Source of the DNA: Gillisia lutea
Lineage (GTDB): Bacteria; Bacteroidota; Bacteroidia; Flavobacteriales; Flavobacteriaceae
DNA: 64,000 nt
Assembly: GCF_021568705.1 (NCBI RefSeq)
Contig: NZ_JAKGTH010000010.1
Location: 1-64,000 of the forward strand
Direction: 5' to 3'
The translations under genes were made by a program, and so were the position numbers. Positions within the stretch are counted from its first letter, which is position 1. Every line of letters begins with the position of its first letter. Of the stretch, positions 17,848 to 26,894 are shown piece by piece. The notes under the pieces are model-generated. The model saw only the letters and a list, made by a program, of their open reading frames with translations. It did no database searches and was not told the origin of the DNA.

Positions 17848-17980
17848 AACGGTTCAAAAAGTACCTATTCATTTAAAAGTTTTGAAGATAAACCAAAAAC
17901 TATAATTCTTATAACTGGAAACCCTTATTATAAGAAGCTGAATAAATCAGCTAAATGAATGTTGTACTTTTTAAACCGTT
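17848..17980. repeat. 133-bp nested inverted-repeat element between gldJ and murF
   Basis: The left arm (17848-17874) and right arm (17953-17980) are inverted repeats. They share AACGGTT, one mismatch, AAAAAGTAC, a 2-3 base variable step and ATTCATTT. Inside are two perfect hairpins, TTCTTATAA/TTATAAGAA (17906-17914/17928-17936) and AGCTGA/TCAGCT (17936-17941/17947-17952). The second ends flush against the outer stem. On the minus strand, the gldJ/murF sense strand, the outer stem runs directly into six T. It could be a large structured terminator or attenuator, or a MITE-like repeat. No target-site duplication is evident. Confidence 0.8.
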
Positions 17981-18000
17981 CTCTATTGGTTTAAGAAAGA

Positions 18001-19668
18001 TTAATTTCTTGCTGTCTTGTTATTGTCTTTAGATTTCGAACCTACTCTGGACATTGCATTTCTGAACCCGATATAGTCTGTTGCCATATCTTGTGGGAAA
18101 TATCTTCTTTGTGCAGGATCTAACCAGTAAGCGCGATCTCTCCATGAACCTCCTTTATATACTCTAACTTCATCACTTACTAAAGTAGTTCGTTTAGAGG
18201 CGTCATACTTAGGTTTAACATTCCCAATACTGTCAGTATCGGTTACGAATTGTGGAGAGTTATACATTCTTTTAGAGTCGCTTGAAATTTCAGCGAAAGG
18301 CTCGTAATATCTTGAAGAGCTTTTATCACCATCTCTGTAATTACGGTTATCACTTTCATTAAAATTAGTTCTAAGATAAGTATCCATTTCACTAATTGGC
18401 TCCTGAGCAATTTCTCCTGGTAGGGCACGCGCTACAATTCTACCGCTGCTTAGCGTGTCATACTGTACATTTTCTGGGGTTACTACCTTAATTGTTCCGT
18501 CTTCATTTATAGCGTTCTTTGTGTAAACATTCCCGCGATAGTAGTTGAAATCATTAAATTCATCATCAACTATAGGTCTGTAAACGTCTGCTACCCATTC
18601 TGATACATTTCCAGCCATGTCATATAGACCATAATCGTTCGGCTCGTAAGATTTAACCTCGGCAGTAATATCGGCCCCATCGTCGCTCCATCCTGCTATT
18701 CCTCCGTAATCACCTTCACCTTGCTTAAAGTTGGCTAACTGATCACCTTGTTTTTTCACGTCGCCAGAACGAGTGTATTGACCATCCCATGGATATTTCT
18801 TTCTTCCACGATATGCATTATAATTTCTAATTCCTACCAAGCCTAACGCAGCATATTCCCATTCGGCTTCTGTAGGTAAACGGTATTCAGGTAAAAGTAC
18901 TCCATCTTTACGTTGAATGTAAATGTTTTTGGCATCGGTGCTATCAGAAGAAGTTCCTAGTTTATCAGCATTCTTACCTCCTCGGGTAATTTCATCATTA
19001 CCTCCGTAAGCTTGCGTTGGAGCATTTAAGTAAGTCTCCGTATCGAATGTTGAACCTGCACTAACATCCGAATAACGAGCTCCTTCTTTAGTATAACCTT
19101 CTTCTTCTAATCTTAGCTCATTAACTCGATTTGTTCTCCATTTACTAAATTCTACAGCCTGTATCCAGTTAACTCCAACCACCGGGTAGTCTGCATAAGC
19201 TGGGTGACGCAAGTAGTTGTTCACCATAGTTTCATTAAAACCTAAACGGTTTCTCCAAACCAAGGTATCAGGAACTGCACCTGCATATATATTCTTATAA
19301 TTTGGTTCGCTAGGAGGGAAGATGTTTTTTAACCAATCTAAATATTCCATGTACATAACATTGGTAACTTCTGTCTCATCCATATAGAATGACTGCACAT
19401 GTTGTTGCGTTGGAGAATTGTTCCAATCGTGCATTACATCATCTTGTACGCGTCCCATAGTAAAGGTTCCGCCTTCAATAAAAACAAGCCCGGGTCCGGT
19501 TTCCTGTTCCTTATAGTCGGTTTTGTATTGGAAACCTCCATCTTTGGAGTTAATGTCCCAACCCGTTGCACGAGAGTTGTTTTTGTAATTTTTGGAATTG
19601 TTACAGCTTACAATACTAAGCCCTAAGGCAATAGTAAATAGCGTTTTAAAGGCAACATTGGTCCTCAT
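18001..19668 (-). CDS. gldJ: Gliding motility lipoprotein GldJ
   Basis: GldJ is an outer-membrane-associated lipoprotein needed for gliding and, in other flavobacteria, for stability of the T9SS protein GldK. The 555-residue length fits GldJ. It has a lipoprotein signal (LGLSIVSC, Cys22) and a formylglycine-generating-enzyme/sulfatase-modifying fold (FIEGGTFTMGR, then YRLPTEAEWEYAALG and DMAGNVSEWVADVY). The C-terminal part has KGGSWRDRAYWLDPAQRRY. It diverges from porV, matching flavobacterial synteny except that porU is absent between them. A good promoter is at 19722-19753. murF follows downstream. Confidence 0.95.
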   Translation of the reverse strand: MRTNVAFKTLFTIALGLSIVSCNNSKNYKNNSRATGWDINSKDGGFQYKTDYKEQETGPGLVFIEGGTFTMGRVQDDVMHDWNNSPTQQHVQSFYMDETEVTNVMYMEYLDWLKNIFPPSEPNYKNIYAGAVPDTLVWRNRLGFNETMVNNYLRHPAYADYPVVGVNWIQAVEFSKWRTNRVNELRLEEEGYTKEGARYSDVSAGSTFDTETYLNAPTQAYGGNDEITRGGKNADKLGTSSDSTDAKNIYIQRKDGVLLPEYRLPTEAEWEYAALGLVGIRNYNAYRGRKKYPWDGQYTRSGDVKKQGDQLANFKQGEGDYGGIAGWSDDGADITAEVKSYEPNDYGLYDMAGNVSEWVADVYRPIVDDEFNDFNYYRGNVYTKNAINEDGTIKVVTPENVQYDTLSSGRIVARALPGEIAQEPISEMDTYLRTNFNESDNRNYRDGDKSSSRYYEPFAEISSDSKRMYNSPQFVTDTDSIGNVKPKYDASKRTTLVSDEVRVYKGGSWRDRAYWLDPAQRRYFPQDMATDYIGFRNAMSRVGSKSKDNNKTARN

Positions 19669-20020
19669 ATTATTGATCTCTTTTTGTAGTCATTTAGGCC
19701 TTGCAATATAGTAATTAACGCCAAAAATACAAGATTATTTTATTAGATTCAAAATACTATAAATGTCTAATATTCTTGATGCTGCAAGCCTCGTCCTAAT
19801 GAGCGTATTTGTCGCAAAAATATCAAATTCTTAATTTTTGGAAGGCGATTTTTATAAATACTTATTACATTAAAGTTATGTCGAGCAATAATATAAATGA
19901 AAAACAGTTATAAATACGCCTGTAAAATTAGATGAGCTCCGGTGGAATTAGTTGAAATTTGCTGATAGGGTGTGTCTTAACAAGAATAAAAATATATATT
20001 TGTTTAATATAAATCGTGTG
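19669..20020. other. gldJ-porV intergenic region without porU
   Basis: These 352 bases hold the gldJ promoter (19722-19753) and a -7-like TATATTTG at 19995-20002 upstream of porV. I see no ORF or recognisable remnant of porU, which sits at this place in Flavobacterium johnsoniae. Confidence 0.6.
19722..19753 (-). promoter_or_regulatory. Promoter of gldJ
   Basis: On the minus strand TTTG (19753-19750), a 20-base gap and TATTTTTG (19729-19722) match the Bacteroidota consensus. The gldJ start is 53 bases downstream. Confidence 0.7.
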
Positions 20021-21178
20021 ATGAGAAAAATTACAATTCTACTTCTTGGTTTTGCATTGCTATCTAAATCTCAGATTTTTGCTCAGGATGAACGGGATAG
20101 GGTAATTACTACCGCAGTTCCTTTTTTATTGATTGCCGCTGATGCAAGGGCGGCCGGAATGGGTGATCTGGGTGTTGCTACTTCTGCAGATGCCTTCTCT
20201 CAACAATGGAATGCTGCCAAATATGCTTTTATAACTAGTGAGCAGGGAATAGGTGTTTCCTATACCCCTTACTTAAGTAATATAGTGAATGATATATTCT
20301 TAGGAAATCTTACCTATTTCAATAAAGTGAATGAAAAGAGTGCAATTGCAGCTAGTTTGAGATATTTTAGTTTAGGTTCTATAGAAACTCAGGGTAGTTT
20401 TGGAGAAAATCCATTGTTGCTTAGTCCTAATGAGCTCACTTTGGATTTTTCTTATGCTTTAAAATTAAGTGAGGAATTTTCTATGGCTGTCGTTGGACGC
20501 TATCTTAGATCAGACTTAAAACTAGCGGTGAATAATGAAGACTCCGATGCGGCTTCAACCTTTGGAGTGGACGTTGCGGCTTTTTACCAGAGCCCCAATA
20601 TCGTTTTTGCTAATTTTGATGGTAGAGTGCGTGCAGGAGCAAATATATCTAATATCGGACCCAAAATTAAATACGATGAAGTTGGTCAGGAAAATTTTAT
20701 TCCGACAAACTTTAAAGCTGGTGCGGGTTTCGACTTTATATTTGATCCTTCTAACCGATTGGGGACGTATTTTGAGTTGAATAAATTATTAGTGCCTACT
20801 CCTCAGGATTTTAATAACGATGGTGTTATTGATAGAAGTGATGAAGAGGAATATAACAATATTGGAGCTATTGAAGGAATTTTTAAGTCCTTTGGAGATG
20901 CTCCCGATGGTTTTGGTGAAGAGATGAGAGAAGTGACCTGGGCCGTAGGTGCTGAATATGTGTTTCAGGAAACATTTACCTTAAGATCTGGCTATTTTAA
21001 TGAAAGTGATACGAAAGGTTCCAGGAAGTTTGTAGCTATTGGGGCTGGTTTCAAATATGCTCCTGTAATAATTGACGTGTCTTATTTATTCTCAACATCC
21101 AAAGTTGTAAGCCCTTTAGAAGGTACGCTTAGATTTGGACTAACATTTAATTTTGGCGAGGAATATGAAAGTAACTAA
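20021..21178 (+). CDS. porV: Type IX secretion system outer-membrane protein PorV
   Basis: PorV (LptO) is an outer-membrane barrel that collects T9SS cargo from the SprA translocon and passes it to the attachment machinery. The protein is 385 residues from the ATG at 20021, which begins a clean signal peptide (MRKITILLLGFALLSKSQIF, then AQ). The earlier ATG at 19952 adds 23 residues upstream of the signal and overlaps a -7 element, so I reject it. Family features include PFLLIAADARAAGMGDLGVATSAD and the barrel end LRFGLTFNFG. In other flavobacteria porU precedes porV, but here it does not. Confidence 0.94.
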   Translation: MRKITILLLGFALLSKSQIFAQDERDRVITTAVPFLLIAADARAAGMGDLGVATSADAFSQQWNAAKYAFITSEQGIGVSYTPYLSNIVNDIFLGNLTYFNKVNEKSAIAASLRYFSLGSIETQGSFGENPLLLSPNELTLDFSYALKLSEEFSMAVVGRYLRSDLKLAVNNEDSDAASTFGVDVAAFYQSPNIVFANFDGRVRAGANISNIGPKIKYDEVGQENFIPTNFKAGAGFDFIFDPSNRLGTYFELNKLLVPTPQDFNNDGVIDRSDEEEYNNIGAIEGIFKSFGDAPDGFGEEMREVTWAVGAEYVFQETFTLRSGYFNESDTKGSRKFVAIGAGFKYAPVIIDVSYLFSTSKVVSPLEGTLRFGLTFNFGEEYESN

Positions 21179-21265
21179 TAAGATGATTTAATCTATCTTC
21201 TTAGTTGTATCGATATTCATATTTTATATACTTGATATATAGCCAGGCAAACACCTGATTAATTA

Positions 21266-21748
21266 ATGAAATCAATTACTATAACTTCTACTTTGGAAGT
21301 TTTTGATACGTTTGAAGATCTTTCAAAAGATGTTCAGGCTCTAATGAAGGAGGCGTTTCATGCCAGAGATACGGCATATGCGCCTTACTCACAGTTTTAT
21401 GTAGGAGCAGCAATTCTATTAGATAACGGAGAGGTTGTTCCTGGAAGTAATCAGGAAAATGCTTCTTACCCATCTGGATTGTGCGCAGAAAGAACTGCAA
21501 TTTATTTTGCTGGGGCTAAATACCCTACAGCTAAGATTCAGAAGATCGCTATTTCGGCCAAGTCTATCAAGCATCCAGTCGAGTCACCTATTGCGCCTTG
21601 CGGTGCATGTAGACAGGCAATTGCAGAGTATGAGGTTAAGCAGGAATCTCCAATTGAGATCTATTTTATGGGTGAAACCGGAAAGGTGGTAAGGTCTAAT
21701 TCTTTAAAAGAATTATTGCCTCTTATGTTCGATAATTCCTATCTATAA
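21266..21748 (+). CDS. cdd: Cytidine deaminase
   Basis: This enzyme deaminates cytidine and deoxycytidine to uridine forms in pyrimidine salvage. The 160-residue protein has the zinc motifs C73-A-E75 (GLCAERTAIYFAG) and PCGAC (C112, C115), with E75 as the proton shuttle. It follows porV by about 90 bases and precedes pdhA, an order I associate with flavobacterial chromosomes. Confidence 0.96.
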   Translation: MKSITITSTLEVFDTFEDLSKDVQALMKEAFHARDTAYAPYSQFYVGAAILLDNGEVVPGSNQENASYPSGLCAERTAIYFAGAKYPTAKIQKIAISAKSIKHPVESPIAPCGACRQAIAEYEVKQESPIEIYFMGETGKVVRSNSLKELLPLMFDNSYL

Positions 21749-21858
21749 CGTTTTCGCATTTTTTTAGTTATAAAACTGTTTTCCATTCTTATTGAAAATA
21801 GTATTTTTGTTTTCCGCTAGACAAAATCCTAAATGTTTGGCCTTAAATTATATTGCAA

Positions 21859-22860
21859 ATGAAGAAAATTACCAAAGCTACTTATTTGAAGTGGTACGAG
21901 GATATGCTTTTTTGGCGAAAGTTTGAAGACAAACTCGCTCAGGTTTATATTCAGCAAAAAGTTCGAGGTTTCTTGCACTTATATAACGGTCAGGAAGCTA
22001 TTTTGGCAGGATCTCTACACGCTATGGATCTGGAAAAAGATAGAATGATTACTGCTTATAGAAATCATGTCCAGCCAATTGGAATGGGGGTAGACCCTCG
22101 AAGAGTAATGGCTGAGCTTTATGGTAAAAAGACTGGAACATCTCAAGGTTTAGGAGGTTCTATGCATATTTTTTCCAAAGAGCACCGTTTTTATGGTGGT
22201 CATGGAATTGTTGGAGGTCAAATTCCATTAGGAGCGGGTCTTGCATTTGCCGATAAATATTTTAAAAGAGATGCTGTAACTCTTACTTATATGGGAGATG
22301 GAGCAGTGCGTCAAGGTTCGCTTCACGAAACTTTGAATATGGCTGTAAATTGGAATTTACCAGTAGTATTCTGTGTAGAGAATAATGGGTATGCTATGGG
22401 AACTTCTGTAGCGCGTACATCTAAAAGCACCGATATCTATAAATTAGGTCTTGGGTACGATATGCCATGTTCTGCAGTAGATGCCATGAATCCTGTAAAA
22501 GTTGCGGAAGCAATGGATGAAGCTATTAGCAGAGCCAGACGAGGAGAAGGACCAACTTTCTTAGAATTGAAAACATATCGATATAGAGGGCATTCTATGA
22601 GTGATGCTCAGAAATATCGTACAAAAGATGAAGTTGCTGAATATCAAAAGATAGATCCAATTACTCAGGTTTTGGATATTATAAAAGATAAGAAATACGC
22701 AACCGAGAAGGAAATCAAAGCTATAGATGAGCGCGTAAAAGATTTAGTGAGTGAATGTGAAAAGTTTGCTGATGAATCAGATTATCCGGATAAGAACGTG
22801 ATGTACGACGTTGTATACGAACAAAAAGATTACCCATTCACATCACATAAAGTAGAGTAG
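21859..22860 (+). CDS. pdhA: Pyruvate dehydrogenase E1 component, alpha subunit
   Basis: This is the thiamine-diphosphate subunit of the pyruvate dehydrogenase complex, converting pyruvate to acetyl-CoA with E1-beta, E2 and E3. I choose ATG 21859 (333 residues) over the TTG at 21853. The TPP motif GDGAVRQGSLHETLN to ENNGYAM spans about 147-180. HGIVGGQIPLGAG and YRYRGHSMSDAQKYR are conserved E1-alpha segments. A -7 element TATTTTTG lies at 21802-21809. pdhC follows after two bases, whereas the beta subunit (pdhB) is not in the window and must lie elsewhere. Confidence 0.96.
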   Translation: MKKITKATYLKWYEDMLFWRKFEDKLAQVYIQQKVRGFLHLYNGQEAILAGSLHAMDLEKDRMITAYRNHVQPIGMGVDPRRVMAELYGKKTGTSQGLGGSMHIFSKEHRFYGGHGIVGGQIPLGAGLAFADKYFKRDAVTLTYMGDGAVRQGSLHETLNMAVNWNLPVVFCVENNGYAMGTSVARTSKSTDIYKLGLGYDMPCSAVDAMNPVKVAEAMDEAISRARRGEGPTFLELKTYRYRGHSMSDAQKYRTKDEVAEYQKIDPITQVLDIIKDKKYATEKEIKAIDERVKDLVSECEKFADESDYPDKNVMYDVVYEQKDYPFTSHKVE

Positions 22861-22862
22861 AT

Positions 22863-24521
22863 ATGGCCGAAGTAATAAACATGCCACGCTTAAGCGACAC
22901 CATGGAAGAAGGGGTTGTTGCGAAGTGGTTGAAAAAAGAAGGAGATAAAGTAGAGGAAGGTGATATTCTTGCTGAAATTGAAACAGATAAGGCAACAATG
23001 GAGTTTGAATCCTTTTATGAAGGAACACTTCTGCATGTTGGTATTCCTGAAGGGGAAACTGCTCCGGTAGATACGTTGCTTGCAATTATTGGTGAAGAAG
23101 GGGAAGATATTTCCGCTTTAATTGGAGGCGGTGCAAAAGCTGAAGATAAGGCTGCTGCTCCTAAGAAGGATTCAGAAGATAAGAAAGAGAAAGCTGAAAG
23201 TGCTGAAACTAATGAATCTTCGGAAGAAACTTCGTCTGGGGATGTCCCAGAAGGAGTGGAAGTAATCACAATGCCTAGGCTGAGTGATACTATGGAAGAA
23301 GGAACTGTTGCTAAGTGGTTAAAACAAGAAGGAGATAAAGTAGAAGAAGGAGATATTTTAGCTGAAATTGAAACCGATAAAGCAACCATGGAATTTGAAT
23401 CCTTTTATGAAGGAACAATTCTTAAAATTGGTATTGCTGAAGGGGAAACGGCTAAAGTTGATAGCTTATTAGCTATAATAGGGCCTGCAGGGACTGATGT
23501 TTCAAACATAGGAAAAGCTGGTGCATCTTCTGCTAAAAAGAGAGAAACAAAACAGGACGATTCGACGAAAGAAGAAGCTGTTTCTGATAGTAAGGAGGAG
23601 ACTACTAAGGAAAAATCTTCAACTAAAGATGGTGGAAGAATTTTTATCTCTCCTTTAGCTAAGAAGATGGCTGAAGATAAAGGAATCGATCTTTCTGAAG
23701 TAACCGGATCTGGAGAGAACGGTCGCATCGTTAAAAAAGATATCGAAGCTTTTACTCCGTCTAAAAAATCGGCTCCTGCAACGGCTGACGCTCCAAAAAC
23801 AGCAGCACCTGCTGTTCAGGTGTACACTCCTGCCGGAGAAGAAGAGTTTGAGGAGATTAAGAATTCTCAAATGCGTAAAACCATTGCGAAGCGTTTAGGA
23901 GAATCTAAATTTACTGCGCCTCACTACTATTTAACAGTAGAGATAAACATGGAAACTGCCATGGCTTCTAGAAAGCAAATTAATGAACTTCCTGATGTGA
24001 AGGTTTCATTTAACGATATGGTGATTAAAGCTTCTGCTATGGCGCTTAGAAAGCACCCGAAGGTGAATTCACAATGGACGGGCGAAGCTACAAGAATAGC
24101 GAAGCATATTCATATGGGGGTTGCTGTTGCTGTAGATGAAGGGTTAGTGGTGCCAGTTCTTAAGTTCGCCGATCAAATGAGTTATACTCAAATAGGAGCG
24201 CAGGTTAGGGATCTTGCCGGTAAGGCCAGAAACAAAAAATTACAACCTGCAGAAATGGAAGGAAGTACTTTTACGGTTTCCAACCTCGGAATGTTCGGTA
24301 TCTCCGAATTTACAAGTATCATCAATCAGCCAAATTCAGCCATTCTTTCTGTTGGAGCTATAGTTGAAAAACCGGTTGTTAAAAATGGCCAAATTGTAGT
24401 TGGGAACACTATGAAAGTGACCTTAGCTTGTGATCATAGAACTGTAGATGGAGCCACTGGTGCTGCATTTTTACAGACTTTAAAAAGTTATCTTGAAAAT
24501 CCTGTTACTATGCTTGCATAG
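22863..24521 (+). CDS. pdhC: Dihydrolipoamide acetyltransferase (E2) with two lipoyl domains
   Basis: This is the core acyltransferase of the pyruvate dehydrogenase complex. The 552-residue protein has two lipoyl domains (about 2-78 and 133-208) with lipoylated lysines K43 and K173 in ETDKATM. A Lys/Glu-rich linker follows, then a peripheral-subunit-binding domain (about 261-296; FISPLAKKMAEDKGIDLSEV) and the catalytic domain with DHRTVDG (His at about 525). The two lipoyl domains are almost identical in protein and close in DNA, pointing to internal duplication. It is tightly coupled to pdhA and ends at a terminator (24551-24577). Confidence 0.97.
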   Translation: MAEVINMPRLSDTMEEGVVAKWLKKEGDKVEEGDILAEIETDKATMEFESFYEGTLLHVGIPEGETAPVDTLLAIIGEEGEDISALIGGGAKAEDKAAAPKKDSEDKKEKAESAETNESSEETSSGDVPEGVEVITMPRLSDTMEEGTVAKWLKQEGDKVEEGDILAEIETDKATMEFESFYEGTILKIGIAEGETAKVDSLLAIIGPAGTDVSNIGKAGASSAKKRETKQDDSTKEEAVSDSKEETTKEKSSTKDGGRIFISPLAKKMAEDKGIDLSEVTGSGENGRIVKKDIEAFTPSKKSAPATADAPKTAAPAVQVYTPAGEEEFEEIKNSQMRKTIAKRLGESKFTAPHYYLTVEINMETAMASRKQINELPDVKVSFNDMVIKASAMALRKHPKVNSQWTGEATRIAKHIHMGVAVAVDEGLVVPVLKFADQMSYTQIGAQVRDLAGKARNKKLQPAEMEGSTFTVSNLGMFGISEFTSIINQPNSAILSVGAIVEKPVVKNGQIVVGNTMKVTLACDHRTVDGATGAAFLQTLKSYLENPVTMLA

Positions 24522-24550
24522 ACAGCGTTTCAAAACAATATTGTTGATAA

Positions 24551-24577
24551 AATCCCGCTCTCTTGCGGGATTTTTTT
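24551..24577 (+). terminator. Terminator of the pdhA-pdhC unit
   Basis: AATCCCGC pairs with GCGGGATT around TCTCTT, followed by a run of T. It lies 29 bases past the pdhC stop and just before the M28 peptidase gene. Confidence 0.9.
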
Positions 24578-24589
24578 ATCTTTAACTTT

Positions 24590-25585
24590 ATGAGCAAATT
24601 TCTATTTAAAATTAGTGTATTAGCCTCTTTGGCTATTTTTATTTCCTGCAATAGCAGTCAGACTGCTGTTAGTGAAAAGGTAATTATTTCCGAATCTTAT
24701 AATAGTGTTCCTGAGATTCAAACTTCTGTAGCTTCTATTAAAAGGAATATGGAATATCTTGCGTCAGACGACCTGAGAGGAAGGGAAACGGGTACAGATG
24801 GGATCGATAAAGCAGCCTCGTATATCGAAAAATTTTTCACAGATAATAATATCCAACCTTATTTTGAAACCTATCGAGACAGTTTTGAGGTGAAAAATGT
24901 TGTGGGATATAACGTGGTTGGAATGCTGGAAGGGAACGATCCAGTTCTTAAGAAGGAATTTGTGATTATTGGTGCGCACTACGATCATATTGGAATAGGA
25001 AAAGTAGTTGATAATGATTCGATTGCTAATGGAGCTAATGATGATGCTGCCGGAACCGTTGCGGTTTTAGAGTTAGCAAAGGAGCTTTCCAGGCTTAAAT
25101 CAAATAGGCGCAGTGTATTATTTACACTTTTTTCTGCTGAAGAAATGGGCCTAATGGGTTCTAAACATTTGTCTAAAAGACTTAAGGAAGCAGGATTGGA
25201 TCTCTATGCGATGTTCAATATTGAAATGATTGGTGTTCCTATGGTTAACAAGGATTATCAGGTGTATATAACCGGGTACGAGGAATCTAATCTGGCGGAT
25301 AAATTTAATGAATATTCTAAAGAAAAAGTTCTGGGATTTTTACCTCAGGCCAAAGAATATAATTTATTCATGCGTAGTGATAATTATCCTTTTTACCAGG
25401 AATTTAAGGTACCTGCCCAAACAATAAGTAGTTTCGATTTCACTAATTTTGATTATTATCATCATGTGGGTGACGAAGCGAGTAAAATGAATATGGAGCA
25501 TATGGCTACCACCGTTAATAAAGTTTTCCCCGGTATTTATGCTATGTTGAACACTTCAGAAAAGGAAATAAAATTAAACGATTAA
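24590..25585 (+). CDS. M28-family zinc peptidase lipoprotein
   Basis: This is a predicted extracytoplasmic aminopeptidase. I start at ATG 24590 (331 residues), because the TTG at 24563 lies inside the pdhC terminator. It has a lipoprotein signal (IFISC, Cys20). M28 zinc and catalytic residues are visible: H130 in GAHYDHIG, D151 in NGANDDAAGT, E184-E185 in FSAEEMG, and a late His in YYHHVGDE. The usual Asp in the fourth ligand position is Glu here (E212, NIEMIG), which I believe occurs in related flavobacterial proteins. Its stop overlaps the next start by one base (TAATG). Confidence 0.93.
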   Translation: MSKFLFKISVLASLAIFISCNSSQTAVSEKVIISESYNSVPEIQTSVASIKRNMEYLASDDLRGRETGTDGIDKAASYIEKFFTDNNIQPYFETYRDSFEVKNVVGYNVVGMLEGNDPVLKKEFVIIGAHYDHIGIGKVVDNDSIANGANDDAAGTVAVLELAKELSRLKSNRRSVLFTLFSAEEMGLMGSKHLSKRLKEAGLDLYAMFNIEMIGVPMVNKDYQVYITGYEESNLADKFNEYSKEKVLGFLPQAKEYNLFMRSDNYPFYQEFKVPAQTISSFDFTNFDYYHHVGDEASKMNMEHMATTVNKVFPGIYAMLNTSEKEIKLND

Positions 25586-26262
25586 TGAAAAATATAATAG
25601 TAACAGGCGCTAGTCGTGGGATAGGTTTAGAGATGATCCGTCTGTTTTCTAAGGCAGGGCATAATGTGCTTGCGCTTTCCAGAAATATAAACGGTATTGA
25701 ATCGCTTAAATTACCCAAGGTTAAAGCTGTTTCTTTTGATATAACTTCAGATGAAGATCTTGAGAATATCTCGATAATTTTAAAGGATTGGGGGAAAGTG
25801 GATATTTTAGTTAATAATGCTGGTGCCATAGTCAATAAACCTTTCATGGAGTTAAGTGTGGATGATTTTAAAAAGGTATATAATACTAATGTTTTTGGAG
25901 TAGCAGCTTTAATTCAAAAGGTCGTTCCATGTATGGACGCTACCGGGCATGTTGTAAACATTAGCAGTATGGGTGGGGTTGTTGGAAGTATGAAGTTTCC
26001 TGGTCTTGCTGCTTATAGCTCAAGTAAAGGAGCTCTTATAACCTTAACAGAGATGTTAGCAGAAGAATTTAAAGAGAAAGGGCCTTCGTTTAATGTATTG
26101 GCATTAGGAGCCGTGCAAACCGAAATGCTCGAGGAAGCATTTCCTGGTTATAAAGCCCCTCTTTCAGCTTTTGAAATGGCCGAGTATATAGTTGAATTTA
26201 GCTTAACCGGAAATAAATATTATAACGGAAAACTTTTACAGGTCTCCAACAGTACTCCCTAG
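25585..26262 (+). CDS. Short-chain dehydrogenase/reductase
   Basis: This is an NAD(P)-dependent oxidoreductase of unknown substrate. The 225-residue protein has the Rossmann motif GASRGIGLEM, the NNAG motif (NNAGAIVNK), a conserved Ser in ISSMGG and the catalytic YSSSK. It is translationally coupled to the upstream M28 peptidase and followed by an SprT-like gene, which gives no clear hint of its pathway. Confidence 0.93.
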   Translation: MKNIIVTGASRGIGLEMIRLFSKAGHNVLALSRNINGIESLKLPKVKAVSFDITSDEDLENISIILKDWGKVDILVNNAGAIVNKPFMELSVDDFKKVYNTNVFGVAALIQKVVPCMDATGHVVNISSMGGVVGSMKFPGLAAYSSSKGALITLTEMLAEEFKEKGPSFNVLALGAVQTEMLEEAFPGYKAPLSAFEMAEYIVEFSLTGNKYYNGKLLQVSNSTP

Positions 26263-26273
26263 ATTAATTGCTG

Positions 26274-26873
26274 ATGATTCATATTTTAGAAAAATATCTT
26301 CCCAGTCATTCTGTTCCGGCTATTTATGAAATGATACAAGCTCATAATGTGCATCTAAAAATTGTAAATGAGCGAGTTACCAGACATGGAGATTATAGAA
26401 GAATGCCCGATGGGAATCATCAAATCACTATAAACGCCAGTCTCAATAAATTCCGATTCTTAATAACAACGGTTCATGAAATAGCACATTTAATAGCTTT
26501 TAAAAAATTTGGAAGAACCATTAAGCCACATGGAAAGGAGTGGAAATTCACTTTTCAGCAATTGATGTTACCTTTTATTCGGCCAGAGATTTTCCCAAGT
26601 CATCTTTTGCCTTTAATAGCAAATCATTTTAAAAATCCTACAGCGAGTAGTGATACCGACGCAAGACTATCTATTGCCCTAAAGAATTTTGATCCGGAGA
26701 CCGATAAAAATTATATTTTTGAAGTTCCTTCAGGAAGCCTTTTCCGAATTTATAATGGAAAGGTTTTTAAAAAAGGGCCGGTGCGTAGGAAACGTTATGA
26801 ATGTCTAGATGTGGAGTCTGGTAAGATCTATCTTTTTCAGCCCAATGCCCAGGTGGAATTAATACTGGGCTAA
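26274..26873 (+). CDS. SprT-like zinc metallopeptidase-fold protein
   Basis: The 199-residue protein (start ATG 26274; the TTG at 26268 is two codons earlier) has an SprT-like domain with HEIAH (a zinc HExxH motif) followed by HGKEWKFTFQQL, where the third His is expected. The C-terminal part (GSLFRIYNGKVFKKGPVRRKRYEC) resembles the small beta region of SprT proteins but lacks a full Cys4 zinc ribbon. The biological role of bacterial SprT proteins is poorly known. It lies between an SDR and a sugar nucleotidyltransferase on one strand. Confidence 0.85.
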   Translation: MIHILEKYLPSHSVPAIYEMIQAHNVHLKIVNERVTRHGDYRRMPDGNHQITINASLNKFRFLITTVHEIAHLIAFKKFGRTIKPHGKEWKFTFQQLMLPFIRPEIFPSHLLPLIANHFKNPTASSDTDARLSIALKNFDPETDKNYIFEVPSGSLFRIYNGKVFKKGPVRRKRYECLDVESGKIYLFQPNAQVELILG

Positions 26874-26894
26874 ATTTTAAAAATTATCATTTTA

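Noticed and set aside
19952-20020. Longer porV with 23 extra N-terminal residues
   Set aside because: The extension precedes the signal peptide and contains a -7 promoter element.
21853-21858. TTG start of pdhA
   Set aside because: The ATG two codons later starts with the typical KKITK sequence.
24563-24589. TTG start for the M28 peptidase
   Set aside because: The TTG is within the pdhC terminator stem, and the ATG at 24590 starts a clean lipoprotein signal.
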